Source: UBA4971 sp029551185
GTDB taxonomy: Bacteria; Bacillota; SHA-98; UBA4971
Length of the DNA stretch: 64,000 nucleotides
Reading direction: 5' to 3'
Assembly: GCA_035593725.1 (NCBI GenBank)
Contig: DAOSZN010000001.1
Location: 124,001-188,000, forward strand
A program made the position numbers and the translations under genes. The first letter of the stretch is position 1. The number at the start of each line of letters is the position of its first letter. The notes below the pieces were generated by a model. It was not told the origin of the DNA. It ran no database searches and saw nothing but the letters and a program-made list of their open reading frames with translations. This document shows, in pieces, positions 52,274 to 61,737 of the stretch.

Positions 52274-53089
52274 ATGAGTATTCATGACGCAATCCTTGAG
52301 CTTGCATCATCTGCAGGAGGGGTATTTGGTATTGCAGCAAAAAACCTCTCAACAGGCAGAAAAATTCTCTTAAATGCGGATCATGAATTTCAGGCTGCCA
52401 GCATTATCAAAATTCCGATAATGGTGGAAGGGTTCAAACAAGCGGAAGAAGGCCGGATTCGCCTTCAGGCTAAGGTGAAGTTAGCGGATACGGATAAAGT
52501 GGATGGCGCAGGCATTCTTAAGGTGATGTCTCAGGGGATCAAGATACCGATCATTGACCTAATCCGTCTTATGATAGTGATAAGTGACAATACAGCGTCA
52601 AACCTCCTCATTGATCTTTTGGGAATGGAGCAAGTAAACCGCACTATGCATGAACTTGGATTCAACGGGATTATACTTCGGCGCAAGTTCATGACCTTGC
52701 CTCAGAAAGCTAAGGCTGCTAATTCCGTGACCCCACAGGATATTACCGGTCTCCTTGAGAAAATCGCCAAGGGGGAGGTGGTCTCACGCCGGGCGTGTGA
52801 AGAGATGGTCAAAATCATGAAGGAGCAGCAATATAATGACCTTATTCCAGCCCTTATCCGGGAGTCGGACGACAAGGAAGAGAGCCTGGTAGGCCAGATG
52901 CAAAAGGTTGAAATCGCCCACAAAACAGGCTCTGTATCAGGAGTACGGCATGACGCCGCTATTGTCTATACTTGGTCGACAAATTATGTTGTCACGATTC
53001 TTACGTCAGATCTCCCTTTTATTCACCGCGGGGAAGATGTCATCCGCAAGATTTCTCTGGAGATTCACCGGTATTTTACAGAGAATTGA
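52274..53089 (+). CDS. Serine hydrolase with class A beta-lactamase fold, no signal peptide
   Basis: The 271-residue protein has the three motifs of the beta-lactamase/transpeptidase fold: SxxK in ASIIKIP (about residue 48), SDN in ISDNTASN and KTG in HKTGS. The Glu of the class A omega loop is not obvious. There is no signal peptide at ATG 52274, and earlier in-frame codons do not encode one, so it should stay in the cytoplasm and is unlikely to be a classical beta-lactamase. The GGGGTGA site is at eight bases. Its true substrate is unknown. Confidence 0.8.
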   Translation: MSIHDAILELASSAGGVFGIAAKNLSTGRKILLNADHEFQAASIIKIPIMVEGFKQAEEGRIRLQAKVKLADTDKVDGAGILKVMSQGIKIPIIDLIRLMIVISDNTASNLLIDLLGMEQVNRTMHELGFNGIILRRKFMTLPQKAKAANSVTPQDITGLLEKIAKGEVVSRRACEEMVKIMKEQQYNDLIPALIRESDDKEESLVGQMQKVEIAHKTGSVSGVRHDAAIVYTWSTNYVVTILTSDLPFIHRGEDVIRKISLEIHRYFTEN

Positions 53090-53139
53090 GGCTTATGCCG
53101 GGCCGGTTTCCGGCTGCTTCGTGACAAACAGACGATTCA

Positions 53140-53409
53140 TTACCGGTCATACTGCTCAGGCTGGTGCGGCTGAGGCATTTCTCCTTGCTGCATAGCCTGC
53201 TGGTATACTTTGTACTGTGGTTCTTCCGATTCTACATAATTAACCCGCGATTTCAGCGGGTTTATTATTTGATTCTGTAATGTTTCCGAAAGCTGCGCAT
53301 ATAGTTTCTGAGCGGTCTGGTCCTGGGTATCCAGGCAGAAAGTCTTAAGATCCGCTGCTGCACCTTCAAGTTGTGCCAGACATTGGTGCAGTTTTTGGCC
53401 TACTGTCAT
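53140..53409 (-). CDS. DUF1657 family protein (spore-former small protein)
   Basis: The 89-residue protein matches DUF1657: MTVGQKLHQCLAQLEGAA at the start, DLKTFCLDTQDQTAQKLYAQL and the end SRVNYVESEEPQYK. Such genes occur in Bacillota near spoVA-type genes and their role is unknown. ATG 53409 has GGGGTGA at eight bases; ATG 53430 is possible but lacks a site. The C-terminal tail is rich in Gln and Pro. Confidence 0.8.
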   Translation of the reverse strand: MTVGQKLHQCLAQLEGAAADLKTFCLDTQDQTAQKLYAQLSETLQNQIINPLKSRVNYVESEEPQYKVYQQAMQQGEMPQPHQPEQYDR

Positions 53410-53633
53410 TGCTTGCTCACCCCATATCATCTGTTATCCGTCATCTGTTGATGTCCATTTGCAGGCTGTAACAACGCGTGTTGTTGCAGAAAGATGACGC
53501 CTGCTTCAGCCTGCCTGTGTTATAGGATGACACAGGCAAATAGTTTTCATTCGGATGTTTCCCAAGAGATCGATAAGCAAGGCAAGGAATTCATAGCTTC
53601 ACGTGGAATATTCTTGCTGTGAGGTGGTTTTTT

Positions 53634-54155
53634 ATGAAAGATGCAATAAGACTGGTTGCGGATCTTATGTGTGTCGCTGCCAGGACTGCTCCTAAAGCCG
53701 TTGGGAAGGACTTTATAGTGACCGGTGTCGTTGAAGGCGATGACCTGCTTGAGCTTGCCAATGGTATGGTTGAATATGGAAAGGCTTCCGGCAAGATAAA
53801 CTATGATCGTGATGGCCGAAATGTCGCTGCAAGTTCCGCTTGCGTGCTTATCGGCCTGAAGGATGCTGAGGTTTGTGGGCTTAACTGTGGCGCATGCGGG
53901 CATGATAAGTGTGTGGACTTGCCGAAATTGCAGGAAGGTCCCGAGGCCGAAGGCCCTGTGTGTGCTTGGAGAATAATTGATATGGGTATTGCTGTGGGCT
54001 CTGCAGTGAAGGTCGCGTCTATTCATAACATCGACAACAGGATTATGTATCGCGTAGGTGCAGTGGCCAAGAAGATGGGTCTTATTGACGCTGATGTCTT
54101 AATTGGTATTCCTTTGTCAGTCAGTGGAAAAAATGTCTATTTTGACAGGGGATAA
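53634..54155 (+). CDS. DUF2148 (ferredoxin-like domain) protein
   Basis: The 173-residue protein matches DUF2148, a group with a cluster-type cysteine set: CGLNCGACGHDKC (C-x3-C-x2-C-x4-C) near residue 82, preceded by ASSACVLIGL and followed by CAWRIIDMGIAVGSAVK. An iron-sulfur site is likely. ATG 53634 has GAGGTGG at six bases. It precedes galT and glgA but its function is not known. Confidence 0.85.
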   Translation: MKDAIRLVADLMCVAARTAPKAVGKDFIVTGVVEGDDLLELANGMVEYGKASGKINYDRDGRNVAASSACVLIGLKDAEVCGLNCGACGHDKCVDLPKLQEGPEAEGPVCAWRIIDMGIAVGSAVKVASIHNIDNRIMYRVGAVAKKMGLIDADVLIGIPLSVSGKNVYFDRG

Positions 54156-54187
54156 ACCCGAAAGAACAAACTGAAAAGAGGGGTTTC

Positions 54188-55216
54188 ATGATATCTGAGT
54201 TAAGAAGAGATCCTACATCGGGATCATGGGTGGCAATTGCGTCTGCCAGAAGCAGGCGCCCTTCTGACTTCAGAATCATTCATGGTGAGCAAAAGAAGGG
54301 CACGTGTCCATTTTGCTATGGCAACGAACATATGACTCCTCCCGAGATCCTTGCTATAGGCCGGGAAACTGACGCGCCAAACGCAGAAGGCTGGCAGGTA
54401 AGGATCGTGCCTAACAAGTTTCCTGCTTTTTCCTTAGATTATGGGGATTCCGTAGACGTAGATCGCGATATTGAAGGACAAGACGGTCTGTATGTCAGTA
54501 TCCCTGCTGTTGGCATCCATGAGGTTCTTGTGGAGACTCCGGAACATGATTCAACCTTCGGTGAGCACTCAGAGCGCAGAATTGAGGACATACTCACTGC
54601 TATGATCATTCGTTTCCGTGCCCTCAAGCAGGATAAGAGGATCAAGTATTTGCAGGCTTTCAAAAACTGGGGGCATGCAGGGGGAGCCTCTCTTTCACAT
54701 ACACATTGTCAACTGATTGCTGTGCCGATAGTGCCCAAGATTATCCAAACAGAATTAGATTATGCAAGGCAGCACACGGACAGGACCGGTAGATGCCTGT
54801 ATTGTGGGATCGTCGAAAGCGAGATAGAGAAAGGGGAACGGGTCCTCAACGAATCCCAACACTTTTTAGCCTTTTGCCCGTACGCGTCCAAATTCCCCTA
54901 TGAAACCTGGATTGTTCCAAAAAGACATAACTCAGCTTTTGAGGATATATCCAAGGATGAGACAGCTGATCTCGCAAGAATGCTACGTCTTGTGGTTCGC
55001 ACGTTTGAACTGGCATTTGATGATGTGCCGTACAATATTGTGTGGCACACATGCCCATGGAACGGAGATTTTAGCACATACTATCATTGGCATCTCGAGC
55101 TGCTTCCGCGCCTTGCGACTATTGCAGGGTTTGAACTCGGCACGGGGTACTACATAAATCCGACAGCCCCGGAGGTAGCTGCAGCTGCCTTGCGTGAAAG
55201 TATGCCAAAAGATTAA
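54188..55216 (+). CDS. galT: GalT-like hexose-1-phosphate nucleotidylyltransferase (HIT superfamily)
   Basis: The 342-residue protein has GalT landmarks: LRRDPTSGSWVAIASAR, zinc pair CPFCYGNE, NKFPAF, and the active site GGASLSHTHCQLI, then C-x2-C in CLYCGIVE and HWHLELLPR near the end. The usual nucleophile motif HPH is HTH here, closer to the HxHxQ of ADP-glucose phosphorylase-type enzymes. It lies 66 bases before glgA, so it may make NDP-glucose for glycogen synthesis rather than handle galactose. This is inference. Confidence 0.85.
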   Translation: MISELRRDPTSGSWVAIASARSRRPSDFRIIHGEQKKGTCPFCYGNEHMTPPEILAIGRETDAPNAEGWQVRIVPNKFPAFSLDYGDSVDVDRDIEGQDGLYVSIPAVGIHEVLVETPEHDSTFGEHSERRIEDILTAMIIRFRALKQDKRIKYLQAFKNWGHAGGASLSHTHCQLIAVPIVPKIIQTELDYARQHTDRTGRCLYCGIVESEIEKGERVLNESQHFLAFCPYASKFPYETWIVPKRHNSAFEDISKDETADLARMLRLVVRTFELAFDDVPYNIVWHTCPWNGDFSTYYHWHLELLPRLATIAGFELGTGYYINPTAPEVAAAALRESMPKD

Positions 55217-55282
55217 AAGGACTAAGCAATGCCGGTGCAGTTGCACTTTGGGCCTGGGGAAACAAAAAGGGGTATATGAACA

Positions 55283-56770
55283 ATGAACGTCCAGCAACTC
55301 GATGAAACCTACAGAATATTGATTGCTTCTCCCGAAGTTGCGCCATTTGCAAAGACAGGGGGGCTTGCGGATGTAGCAGGCTCACTTCCGAAAGCCCTTG
55401 CGACAATGGGGAATGATGTACGGGTTGTCATGCCTAAATACAGGGGGATCACAGACTATAAGACATTAGGCGATTTCCCGGTGCAAGTAGGCCGGAGAAA
55501 AGAGACGGCGATTCTGCGCGAAGGTGTGATAAGAGCAAGACTGGATGGGGCAGAGAGGCTTGTGCCTGTCTATTTCATTGATAACTACCATTACTTCGAC
55601 AGGGATAACATGTACATGTATTTTGATGAGGCGGAAAGGTTTACGTTTTTTTCCAAAGCCATCCTGGAGATGCTCAAGCACTTAGCATGGGCGCCTCATG
55701 TGATACATTGCAATGACTGGCAGACAGGCCTTGTGCCTCTCCTTCTCCGTGAGAAATACTCTCACGATACATTTTACCAAGACATTGCCAGCTTGTTCAC
55801 TATCCATAACCTGAAATACCAAGGGAACTACCCTCAAGAAGTGCTTCACCTAATCGGTTTAGGGGATGAGTATTTTACGCCTGAGCGTATTGAGTTTTAC
55901 GGGAATGTGAGTTTTATGAAAGCAGGCATTCTGTATGCCGATGTCATAAACACTGTTAGCAAGACTTATGCCAAAGAAATTCAAACTCCTGTTTATGGCC
56001 AACTTATGGACGGAGTCTTAAGAGCTAGGGCACAGGATTTATATGGAATTCTAAATGGCATAAATTATCACGAATTTAACCCTGAAACTGATGCGCGCAT
56101 TTATCGTAACTACGGCTTGGGCAATATTGAGTACAAAAAGGAGAACAAGTACGCTCTTTTGCGAGAAATGGATCTGCCTACAGGAGACATGCCTCTTGTC
56201 GGAGTAGTGTCCCGGCTTGTAGACCAGAAAGGCTTGGACCTGATTGCAGAGATCATTCCTGATATTATTGGGCAAGACATCCAATTTGTGTTACTAGGAA
56301 CAGGGGACCCGTATTATGAAGAGCTGTTCCGTTCCTTTCACAAGGATTACCCAAACAAGATATCAGTTGAAATAGGCTTCAATGTTGCCTTGGCTCAACG
56401 TATTTATGCAGGGTGTGACATGTTTCTCATGCCAAGCCGCTTTGAACCCTGTGGATTAGGGCAGCTCATCAGTATGCGCTATGGTACAGTTCCCATTGTA
56501 AGGAGTACAGGCGGGCTTGCTGATACTGTAACCGACTATGAACCTGAAAGACAGACAGGAAACGGATTTACGTTCGCAGAGTATTCAGCTGATGCACTTT
56601 TCCATGCAGTGACACGCGCAATCAGCGTTTACCGAGACAGAACGAAATGGATGTCTTTGGTGGAAAACACTATGCGCCATGATTTCTCATGGAACCGTTC
56701 AGCAGCTGAGTACATGAGTGTTTATGGTGTGGCCAGAAACAAGCTGGAATCCTTGCCGTATCCGGCATAA
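55283..56770 (+). CDS. glgA: Glycogen synthase GlgA (GT5)
   Basis: The 495-residue protein has the donor-binding KTGGL in EVAPFAKTGGLADVAGSLP, HCNDWQTGLVPL, TIHNLKYQG, the C-terminal VSRLVDQKGLDLI and the catalytic E7E-type segment MPSRFEPCGLGQL with STGGLADTV. It extends glycogen from NDP-glucose. The start matches the family and the ATG is preceded by a weak purine-rich site. No glgC or glgB is in the window. Confidence 0.95.
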   Translation: MNVQQLDETYRILIASPEVAPFAKTGGLADVAGSLPKALATMGNDVRVVMPKYRGITDYKTLGDFPVQVGRRKETAILREGVIRARLDGAERLVPVYFIDNYHYFDRDNMYMYFDEAERFTFFSKAILEMLKHLAWAPHVIHCNDWQTGLVPLLLREKYSHDTFYQDIASLFTIHNLKYQGNYPQEVLHLIGLGDEYFTPERIEFYGNVSFMKAGILYADVINTVSKTYAKEIQTPVYGQLMDGVLRARAQDLYGILNGINYHEFNPETDARIYRNYGLGNIEYKKENKYALLREMDLPTGDMPLVGVVSRLVDQKGLDLIAEIIPDIIGQDIQFVLLGTGDPYYEELFRSFHKDYPNKISVEIGFNVALAQRIYAGCDMFLMPSRFEPCGLGQLISMRYGTVPIVRSTGGLADTVTDYEPERQTGNGFTFAEYSADALFHAVTRAISVYRDRTKWMSLVENTMRHDFSWNRSAAEYMSVYGVARNKLESLPYPA

Positions 56771-56942
56771 TTCAACTGCAATTTCTCAGACTTTGGGGCT
56801 TGCTTAAACATGGCCTGGTTGAGTAGTATAGGTATGTTATGATAAATGTAGGCATTGATAAGCAAGCCTTCCGAAACCCCGTGTAGAGAAATAATTGTCC
56901 CGGGAAAGCATATGAAGGCGATGTTTGACAAGGAGTGGCAAT

Positions 56943-58187
56943 GTGAAATCCAGCCGCAATTTGCTTGCTTTATGTATAGGTTGCGCTCTTATCCAGGCAG
57001 GAGACATTATAGTTGCGTCTTTCCTGCCTATCCTTATGTCAGAGCTTGGAACAGCAGCTGATGCGTCATTTTGGTCAGGCGCAGCTTTCTCCGTCGCTGC
57101 GTTGACCTCAGCAATAATGGCGCCTGTATGGGGCTCGTTATCAGACAGATATGGTAAGCGAATAATGTTAATTCGCGCAGGTGTGGTTCTTACCATAACG
57201 TATGGGCTTATGGGGTTTGCCAAAAGCCACCTTGAAATTCTGTTGCTTAAGGCTATTACCGGGGCACTTTCAGGATATATCCCTGCTGCGACTATGCTGA
57301 TCGCCACTACCACACCCAATGAGAAGCTTGGCTATGCCATGGGACTATTACAGACGACAATGGCAATTGGAACAATAGCAGGCCCGATTCTGGGTGCAGT
57401 ATTTGTGTCAGTGTTTGGACTTAACGGCACTTATGTGGCGTGTGCAGCAATGCCGGCCATAGCTACTCTTATTGCTGTGTTCATCGTGAAGGAGAAAAGA
57501 GTCTCTGTAACAGAACAAACCGGCATCATCAAAGGTATGCGAGAGACTATTTCTATACCTGTCTTACAGATTCTATTTGGCATCTTGGTTTTTATGCAGG
57601 CAGGCACGGCTTGTATTCGGCCTACTTTGCCGCTTCTAATCAAAGAACTGTCAACTGCCAATGCAGCCTTTGCCACAAGCATCATTGCGACATTATTCGG
57701 AGTCGCAACTGCAATTTCCGCCCCACTGGTGGGAAGGTATTGGAGAGGCAATTACGTGGCCATGCTAAAGGACAGCTTGCTTCTTCTTGTAGTTTGTGTT
57801 ATGTTGCAGGGCTTTTCTCAGTCTGTATACAGCCTGGGTGCTTTTAGATTTATCTCAGGCGCTCCAAGCGTAGCCATGTCTGTAGCAATCAATGTCCTTG
57901 TAGCGCAGGCAGTGGAGCCGGAAGTTCGCGGTACTGTCTTTGGCGTAATGAACGCCATGTCCTCAGTAGGGTCTGTTCTCGGACCGTTACTCGGGGGGTA
58001 TCTGGGCAGCGCCTTCGGGGTGGCCAGTTCCTTTTGGGGAGCTGCCGTTCTCTACGGGCTTTCCGGTGTCATCGTGATTTCTTCATATAATTTCCTCATG
58101 GACACCTTGAAAGACACCTTGGAAATCAGTCCTCCTTCAACCGACCGGCGGAGATTTCTAAGGCGGAGGACTCCCCGTTCCATGTGA
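56943..58187 (+). CDS. MFS-family efflux transporter
   Basis: The 414-residue membrane protein has twelve hydrophobic segments and the MFS motif A in WGSLSDRYGKR near residue 60, plus a GAxxGPxxGG-like segment in VGSVLGPLLGG near the end. It looks like a multidrug or sugar efflux carrier, but no substrate can be read. GTG 56943 has AAGGAG at eight bases. The C-terminal tail is basic. Confidence 0.85.
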   Translation: MKSSRNLLALCIGCALIQAGDIIVASFLPILMSELGTAADASFWSGAAFSVAALTSAIMAPVWGSLSDRYGKRIMLIRAGVVLTITYGLMGFAKSHLEILLLKAITGALSGYIPAATMLIATTTPNEKLGYAMGLLQTTMAIGTIAGPILGAVFVSVFGLNGTYVACAAMPAIATLIAVFIVKEKRVSVTEQTGIIKGMRETISIPVLQILFGILVFMQAGTACIRPTLPLLIKELSTANAAFATSIIATLFGVATAISAPLVGRYWRGNYVAMLKDSLLLLVVCVMLQGFSQSVYSLGAFRFISGAPSVAMSVAINVLVAQAVEPEVRGTVFGVMNAMSSVGSVLGPLLGGYLGSAFGVASSFWGAAVLYGLSGVIVISSYNFLMDTLKDTLEISPPSTDRRRFLRRRTPRSM

Positions 58188-58237
58188 CTTTCTTACATCC
58201 CTAAAATATTTTTTCTCACCAAGAAGGATAATTACCA

Positions 58238-58307
58238 TATTCGTCGAATAGAAAAGCTTATATTACCTTATACGCACATATGTAGGCAATTTATTACGAT
58301 ATACGCA
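58238..58307 (+). promoter_or_regulatory. Operator-like repeats upstream of lrp
   Basis: TATTCG-T-CGAATA (58238-58250) is a perfect palindrome. TATTACCTTATACGCA (58261-58276) and TATTACGATATACGCA (58292-58307) match at 14 of 16 positions and are 31 bp apart, three helical turns. The second copy has the 14-mer also present at the marR promoter. A regulator, possibly Lrp itself, could bind cooperatively. Confidence 0.5.
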
Positions 58308-58335
58308 AATAATAGCAGGTATTGGGGCGGAGTTC

Positions 58336-58830
58336 ATGAGAGGGTCTCCTGTATTGAATCAACTGGATATGGCTATTCTTTCTTACTTGAAGAATGACGG
58401 TAGAATCCCTTTTACATTCATCGCGCAAGAATTAGGGGTAGCTGAAGGCACTGTAAGAAAGCGAGTGGCGCGCCTTGTAGAGGACGGCATAGTCGAAATC
58501 AAAGCTGTTGTGGATCCTTTTAAGGTGGGCATGAACTTTGTCACCATAATCGGCCTTGATGTTGAGGGAGATTCACCTGACAAGGTCGTAGCTCAACTTG
58601 CGGAAGCGCCGCAAGTCAGATATGTGGCTGTCTCAGCCGGCGCTCACGATGTTATGGTGGAAGCAGTTTTTAGCTCCAATGATGAGCTCTATACATTTCT
58701 TACTCAAACACTGAGGAAGATGCCTGGGATACGAAGCTCTGAAACATCTCTTGTCTTAAAAGTATGCAAAGAGAGTTCCTCGTGGAACGGGTGGTTGAGT
58801 ACTGATGGGGGGGATGGATGCCATGAGTGA
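58336..58830 (+). CDS. Lrp/AsnC-family transcriptional regulator
   Basis: The 164-residue protein has the AsnC helix-turn-helix (LNQLDMAILSYLKNDGR, ELGVAEGTVRKRVARLVEDGII-type) and a RAM effector domain (KVGMNFVTIIGLDVEGD, VRYVAVSAGAHDVMVEA). Such regulators sense amino acids. ATG 58336 follows GGGGCGGAG. It lies 62 bases before an ABC importer operon that it may control. Confidence 0.9.
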   Translation: MRGSPVLNQLDMAILSYLKNDGRIPFTFIAQELGVAEGTVRKRVARLVEDGIVEIKAVVDPFKVGMNFVTIIGLDVEGDSPDKVVAQLAEAPQVRYVAVSAGAHDVMVEAVFSSNDELYTFLTQTLRKMPGIRSSETSLVLKVCKESSSWNGWLSTDGGDGCHE

Positions 58831-58892
58831 ATCAGACTATATCGGGGATTATTGCAGCAATCCATTATTTTATATTTATCGGAGGGATTTAA

Positions 58893-59894
58893 ATGGCATC
58901 CAAAAAATCAAGAATAACCAAGGTGCTTACTATAGTAGGAGCGGTTGCGGTAATTGCAGTTGTGGCCTTCGCGTTGCCTCGGTTTACTAAGAAACCCACT
59001 GTCACCAAAATAGGTATTATGCAGATTGTGGAACACCCGGCTTTGGACGCGTCCAGAAACGGATTTATTCAGCGTTTGGCTGAGTTAGGCTACGAAGAGG
59101 GAGAGAACGTAGAGTTCATTATACAGAACGCTCAAGGGGATATGGCTATTGCCCAGTCTATTGCCGGAAACTTCGTGTCTCAGAACGTGGACATGATCCT
59201 TGCTATTGCTACGCCTACAGCTCAGGCAGCAGCTAAAGCCACTCAAAGCATTCCCATTTTGATAACTGCTGTAACTGACCCGGTCGCTGCAGGGTTAGTT
59301 GACTCTGTCAAAGAGCCCGGAAGCAATGTTACAGGTACATCTGATCTTACTCCCGTAGCGAAGCAGCTGGAGCTCTTGACCCGGATAGCTCCTGAGGCAG
59401 AGCGCGTAGGAGTAATATATAACGCAGGCGAGACAAACTCCCTTGTGCAAGTGGATCTTGCTCGTGAGGCTGCTGGAAGCCTCGGGCTTGAGCTTGTTGA
59501 AGTGACTGTGAGTTCCTCCAGTGAGGTTTATGAAGCTTCTCAGTCACTGGTGGGTAGGGTGGACGCAATTTACGTGCCCACAGATAATACAGTTGTTTCC
59601 GCGCTGGAGTCTGTTATTAAGGTAGGAGAGGATTTTCGGATTCCGGTAATCGTAGGTGAGGTTGACGGTGTCAGACGAGGTGCTCTTGCGACCGTAGGAA
59701 TAGACTATTACGTTCTCGGAATGCAGACTGCTGACATAGCTCAGAAAATCCTCAAAGGGGAAAGAGAGCCTAAAGACATTCCCATAGAGTATCTCGAGGA
59801 TATCCAAATAGCCGTGAATTTGGCAGCAGCGGACAAGATGGGAGTTACAGTCTCCAAGGACTTGATTGACGAGGCTTATGAGGTGATAAGGTGA
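58893..59894 (+). CDS. ABC transporter substrate-binding protein (TrpX/ABC_sub_bind family)
   Basis: The 333-residue protein has an N-terminal membrane anchor (about 9-30, TIVGAVAVIAVVAFALP) and the ABC_sub_bind pattern: IGIMQIVEHPALDASRNGF, NAQGD...IAQSIAGNFV, ILITAVTDPVAAGLV, GSNVTGTSD and VGIDYYVLGMQTADIA. Such proteins bind aromatic amino acids in some cases. ATG 58893 has GGAGGG at six bases. It is followed by its permease with a GTGA overlap. Confidence 0.85.
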   Translation: MASKKSRITKVLTIVGAVAVIAVVAFALPRFTKKPTVTKIGIMQIVEHPALDASRNGFIQRLAELGYEEGENVEFIIQNAQGDMAIAQSIAGNFVSQNVDMILAIATPTAQAAAKATQSIPILITAVTDPVAAGLVDSVKEPGSNVTGTSDLTPVAKQLELLTRIAPEAERVGVIYNAGETNSLVQVDLAREAAGSLGLELVEVTVSSSSEVYEASQSLVGRVDAIYVPTDNTVVSALESVIKVGEDFRIPVIVGEVDGVRRGALATVGIDYYVLGMQTADIAQKILKGEREPKDIPIEYLEDIQIAVNLAAADKMGVTVSKDLIDEAYEVIR

Positions 59895-60811
59895 GTTCAG
59901 CTCTGGGGGCAATGTTCAGGGTCTTGGAGCAAGGCCTTGTATATGCAGTAATGGCAGTAGGGGTATATTTTACTTCACGGGTCTTGGATTTCCCGGACTT
60001 GACAGTTGACGGGAGCTTCCCTATGGGCGCAGCTATCGCCGGAAGATTGCTAATTGGAGGAGTGAATCCTCTGATAGCGACGTTGTGCGCGCCGGTTGCA
60101 GGATTCTTTGCAGGCGCCGCAACCGGCGCCCTTAACACAAAACTTAGAATTTCCAACCTTCTGGCCGGAATTCTTACTATGACCGCGCTCTATTCGGTGA
60201 ATCTCAGGATTATGGGCAGGTCAAACTTGCCTCTGTTAAGGACGGGCACGGTTCTTACGGTCATGGAGGATATGGGGATTTCTCCGAAGCTCTCAGCATT
60301 CCTCCTGTTCTGCATAGTAATTGTCATTCTCAAGTTAATGGTGGATACCTTCCTTCGAACAGAGTTTGGGCTTGCGCTTAGGGCGACAGGTGACAATGAG
60401 CTAATGATCAGGAGCCTTGGAGTAAACACAGATTCAATGAAAATCGTAGGCATCGGCATTGCTAACGCGCAAGTAGCGCTGTCAGGAGCGCTTGTAGCTC
60501 AATATCAAGGGTTTGCCGATATCGGTATGGGTGTCGGCACAGTTGTGGCCGGACTCGCGTCAGTGATTATCGGAGAGGCAATTATCCCTCCGAAATCCGT
60601 TGGTATGGGGACTTTAGGAGCAATCATCGGTTCCGTAGCCTACCGACTTTGTGTGTTTCTTGCTTTGCGCCTTGGTTTTGCGCCTACAGATCTTAAACTC
60701 GTCACTGCACTACTGGTAATAGCAGCTCTGTCAGGAAAATCCATCAAATCTGGTATCGGCGCTGAAGGGAGGAAGGCTTCAAGGCATGCTGGAACTGAGA
60801 TCTCTGTATAA
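59891..60811 (+). CDS. ABC transporter permease (BPD_transp_2 type)
   Basis: The 306-residue membrane protein has about eight hydrophobic segments and the type II permease pattern GLVYAVMAVGVYFTSRVLDFPDLTVDGSF, split here as LVYAVMAVGVYFTSRVLDF and PDLTVDGSFP. TDNELMIRSLGVN-like segment and YQGFADIGMGVGTVVAGLA are also seen. It forms the channel of the importer. GTG 59891 overlaps the previous stop. Confidence 0.85.
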   Translation: MSSALGAMFRVLEQGLVYAVMAVGVYFTSRVLDFPDLTVDGSFPMGAAIAGRLLIGGVNPLIATLCAPVAGFFAGAATGALNTKLRISNLLAGILTMTALYSVNLRIMGRSNLPLLRTGTVLTVMEDMGISPKLSAFLLFCIVIVILKLMVDTFLRTEFGLALRATGDNELMIRSLGVNTDSMKIVGIGIANAQVALSGALVAQYQGFADIGMGVGTVVAGLASVIIGEAIIPPKSVGMGTLGAIIGSVAYRLCVFLALRLGFAPTDLKLVTALLVIAALSGKSIKSGIGAEGRKASRHAGTEISV

Positions 60812-61592
60812 GAAATTCCAATCAAGCGCAGGCAACGGAAGGATGGCTCTTAAGGACGTTTCCTTGAGCCTTCAGCCTAACGACTTTGTAACAGTCATTG
60901 GAAGCAACGGGGCGGGAAAGTCTACGCTTCTTAATGCAATTGCAGGGGTTTTCCCTGTAGACAGCGGCCAAGTAGTAATCGACGGACAGGATGTCACGTA
61001 TTTGCCTGAATATCGGCGTGCTTCGGTTATCGGCAGGGTGTTCCAAGATCCTATGCAGGGAACTGCAGGATCCATGTCTATTGAAGAAAACATGGCCATG
61101 GCTTTGAAAAGAGGATTGCGCCGTGGGTTATCCAAAGGAGTTTCAGCAAAGGACAGAGACTACTTTAGGCAGCAGTTGTCTTCTCTCGGCCTTGGCTTGG
61201 AAGACAGGCTTCTTGAGCCTGTGAAGCTCCTCTCCGGAGGCCAACGGCAGGCCTTAGCCCTACTTATGGCTACGCTTTCCAAACCGAAATTGCTGCTTCT
61301 CGATGAGCATACTGCAGCCCTCGATCCGAGGACTGCCCAGGAGATTCAGGAGCTTACCTGTGATATTGTCAGGCGAGGCAGCCTTTCTGTGCTGATGGTT
61401 ACCCATAACCTTCGCTTGGCTCTTGCAGTGGGGACAAGGACGATAATGATGCACGAAGGCGAAATTGTCTTGGATGTAAGTGACCCTGAGAGGTCAGAAA
61501 TGACTGTATCTGATCTTCTTGAACGCTTTCATGACGCTAAGGGCGAGAGACTGTCTGACGATAGAATTCTCTTGGAGGTATGCACGTACTGA
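60786..61592 (+). CDS. ABC transporter ATPase
   Basis: The 268-residue ATPase has Walker A GSNGAGKST, Q-loop VFQDPMQG, signature LSGGQRQA, Walker B LLLLDEHTAALD and MVTHNL. The Q-loop and length fit the partner of the preceding permease. It overlaps the permease gene by 26 bases and closes the operon. Confidence 0.9.
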   Translation: MLELRSLYKKFQSSAGNGRMALKDVSLSLQPNDFVTVIGSNGAGKSTLLNAIAGVFPVDSGQVVIDGQDVTYLPEYRRASVIGRVFQDPMQGTAGSMSIEENMAMALKRGLRRGLSKGVSAKDRDYFRQQLSSLGLGLEDRLLEPVKLLSGGQRQALALLMATLSKPKLLLLDEHTAALDPRTAQEIQELTCDIVRRGSLSVLMVTHNLRLALAVGTRTIMMHEGEIVLDVSDPERSEMTVSDLLERFHDAKGERLSDDRILLEVCTY

Positions 61593-61737
61593 TTCGTTCT
61601 CGAGCATGCTTTTTCAAAATGAGCCCGGGGTGTACGTCGTAGACCGGCGTAAGCCTTGGCAGAGCCTAACACGGTAAAGGAAGCGGCTTGAGAAAAGGCA
61701 GCACAGACTGATGGTGCATCACTTAGTGTACAATATC

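Noticed and set aside
53242..53262. Short hairpin AACCCGC/GCGGGTT followed by T-rich sequence, like a terminator for the serine hydrolase gene
   Set aside because: It lies inside the DUF1657 coding region on the opposite strand and has only seven base pairs, so it may be coding by chance.
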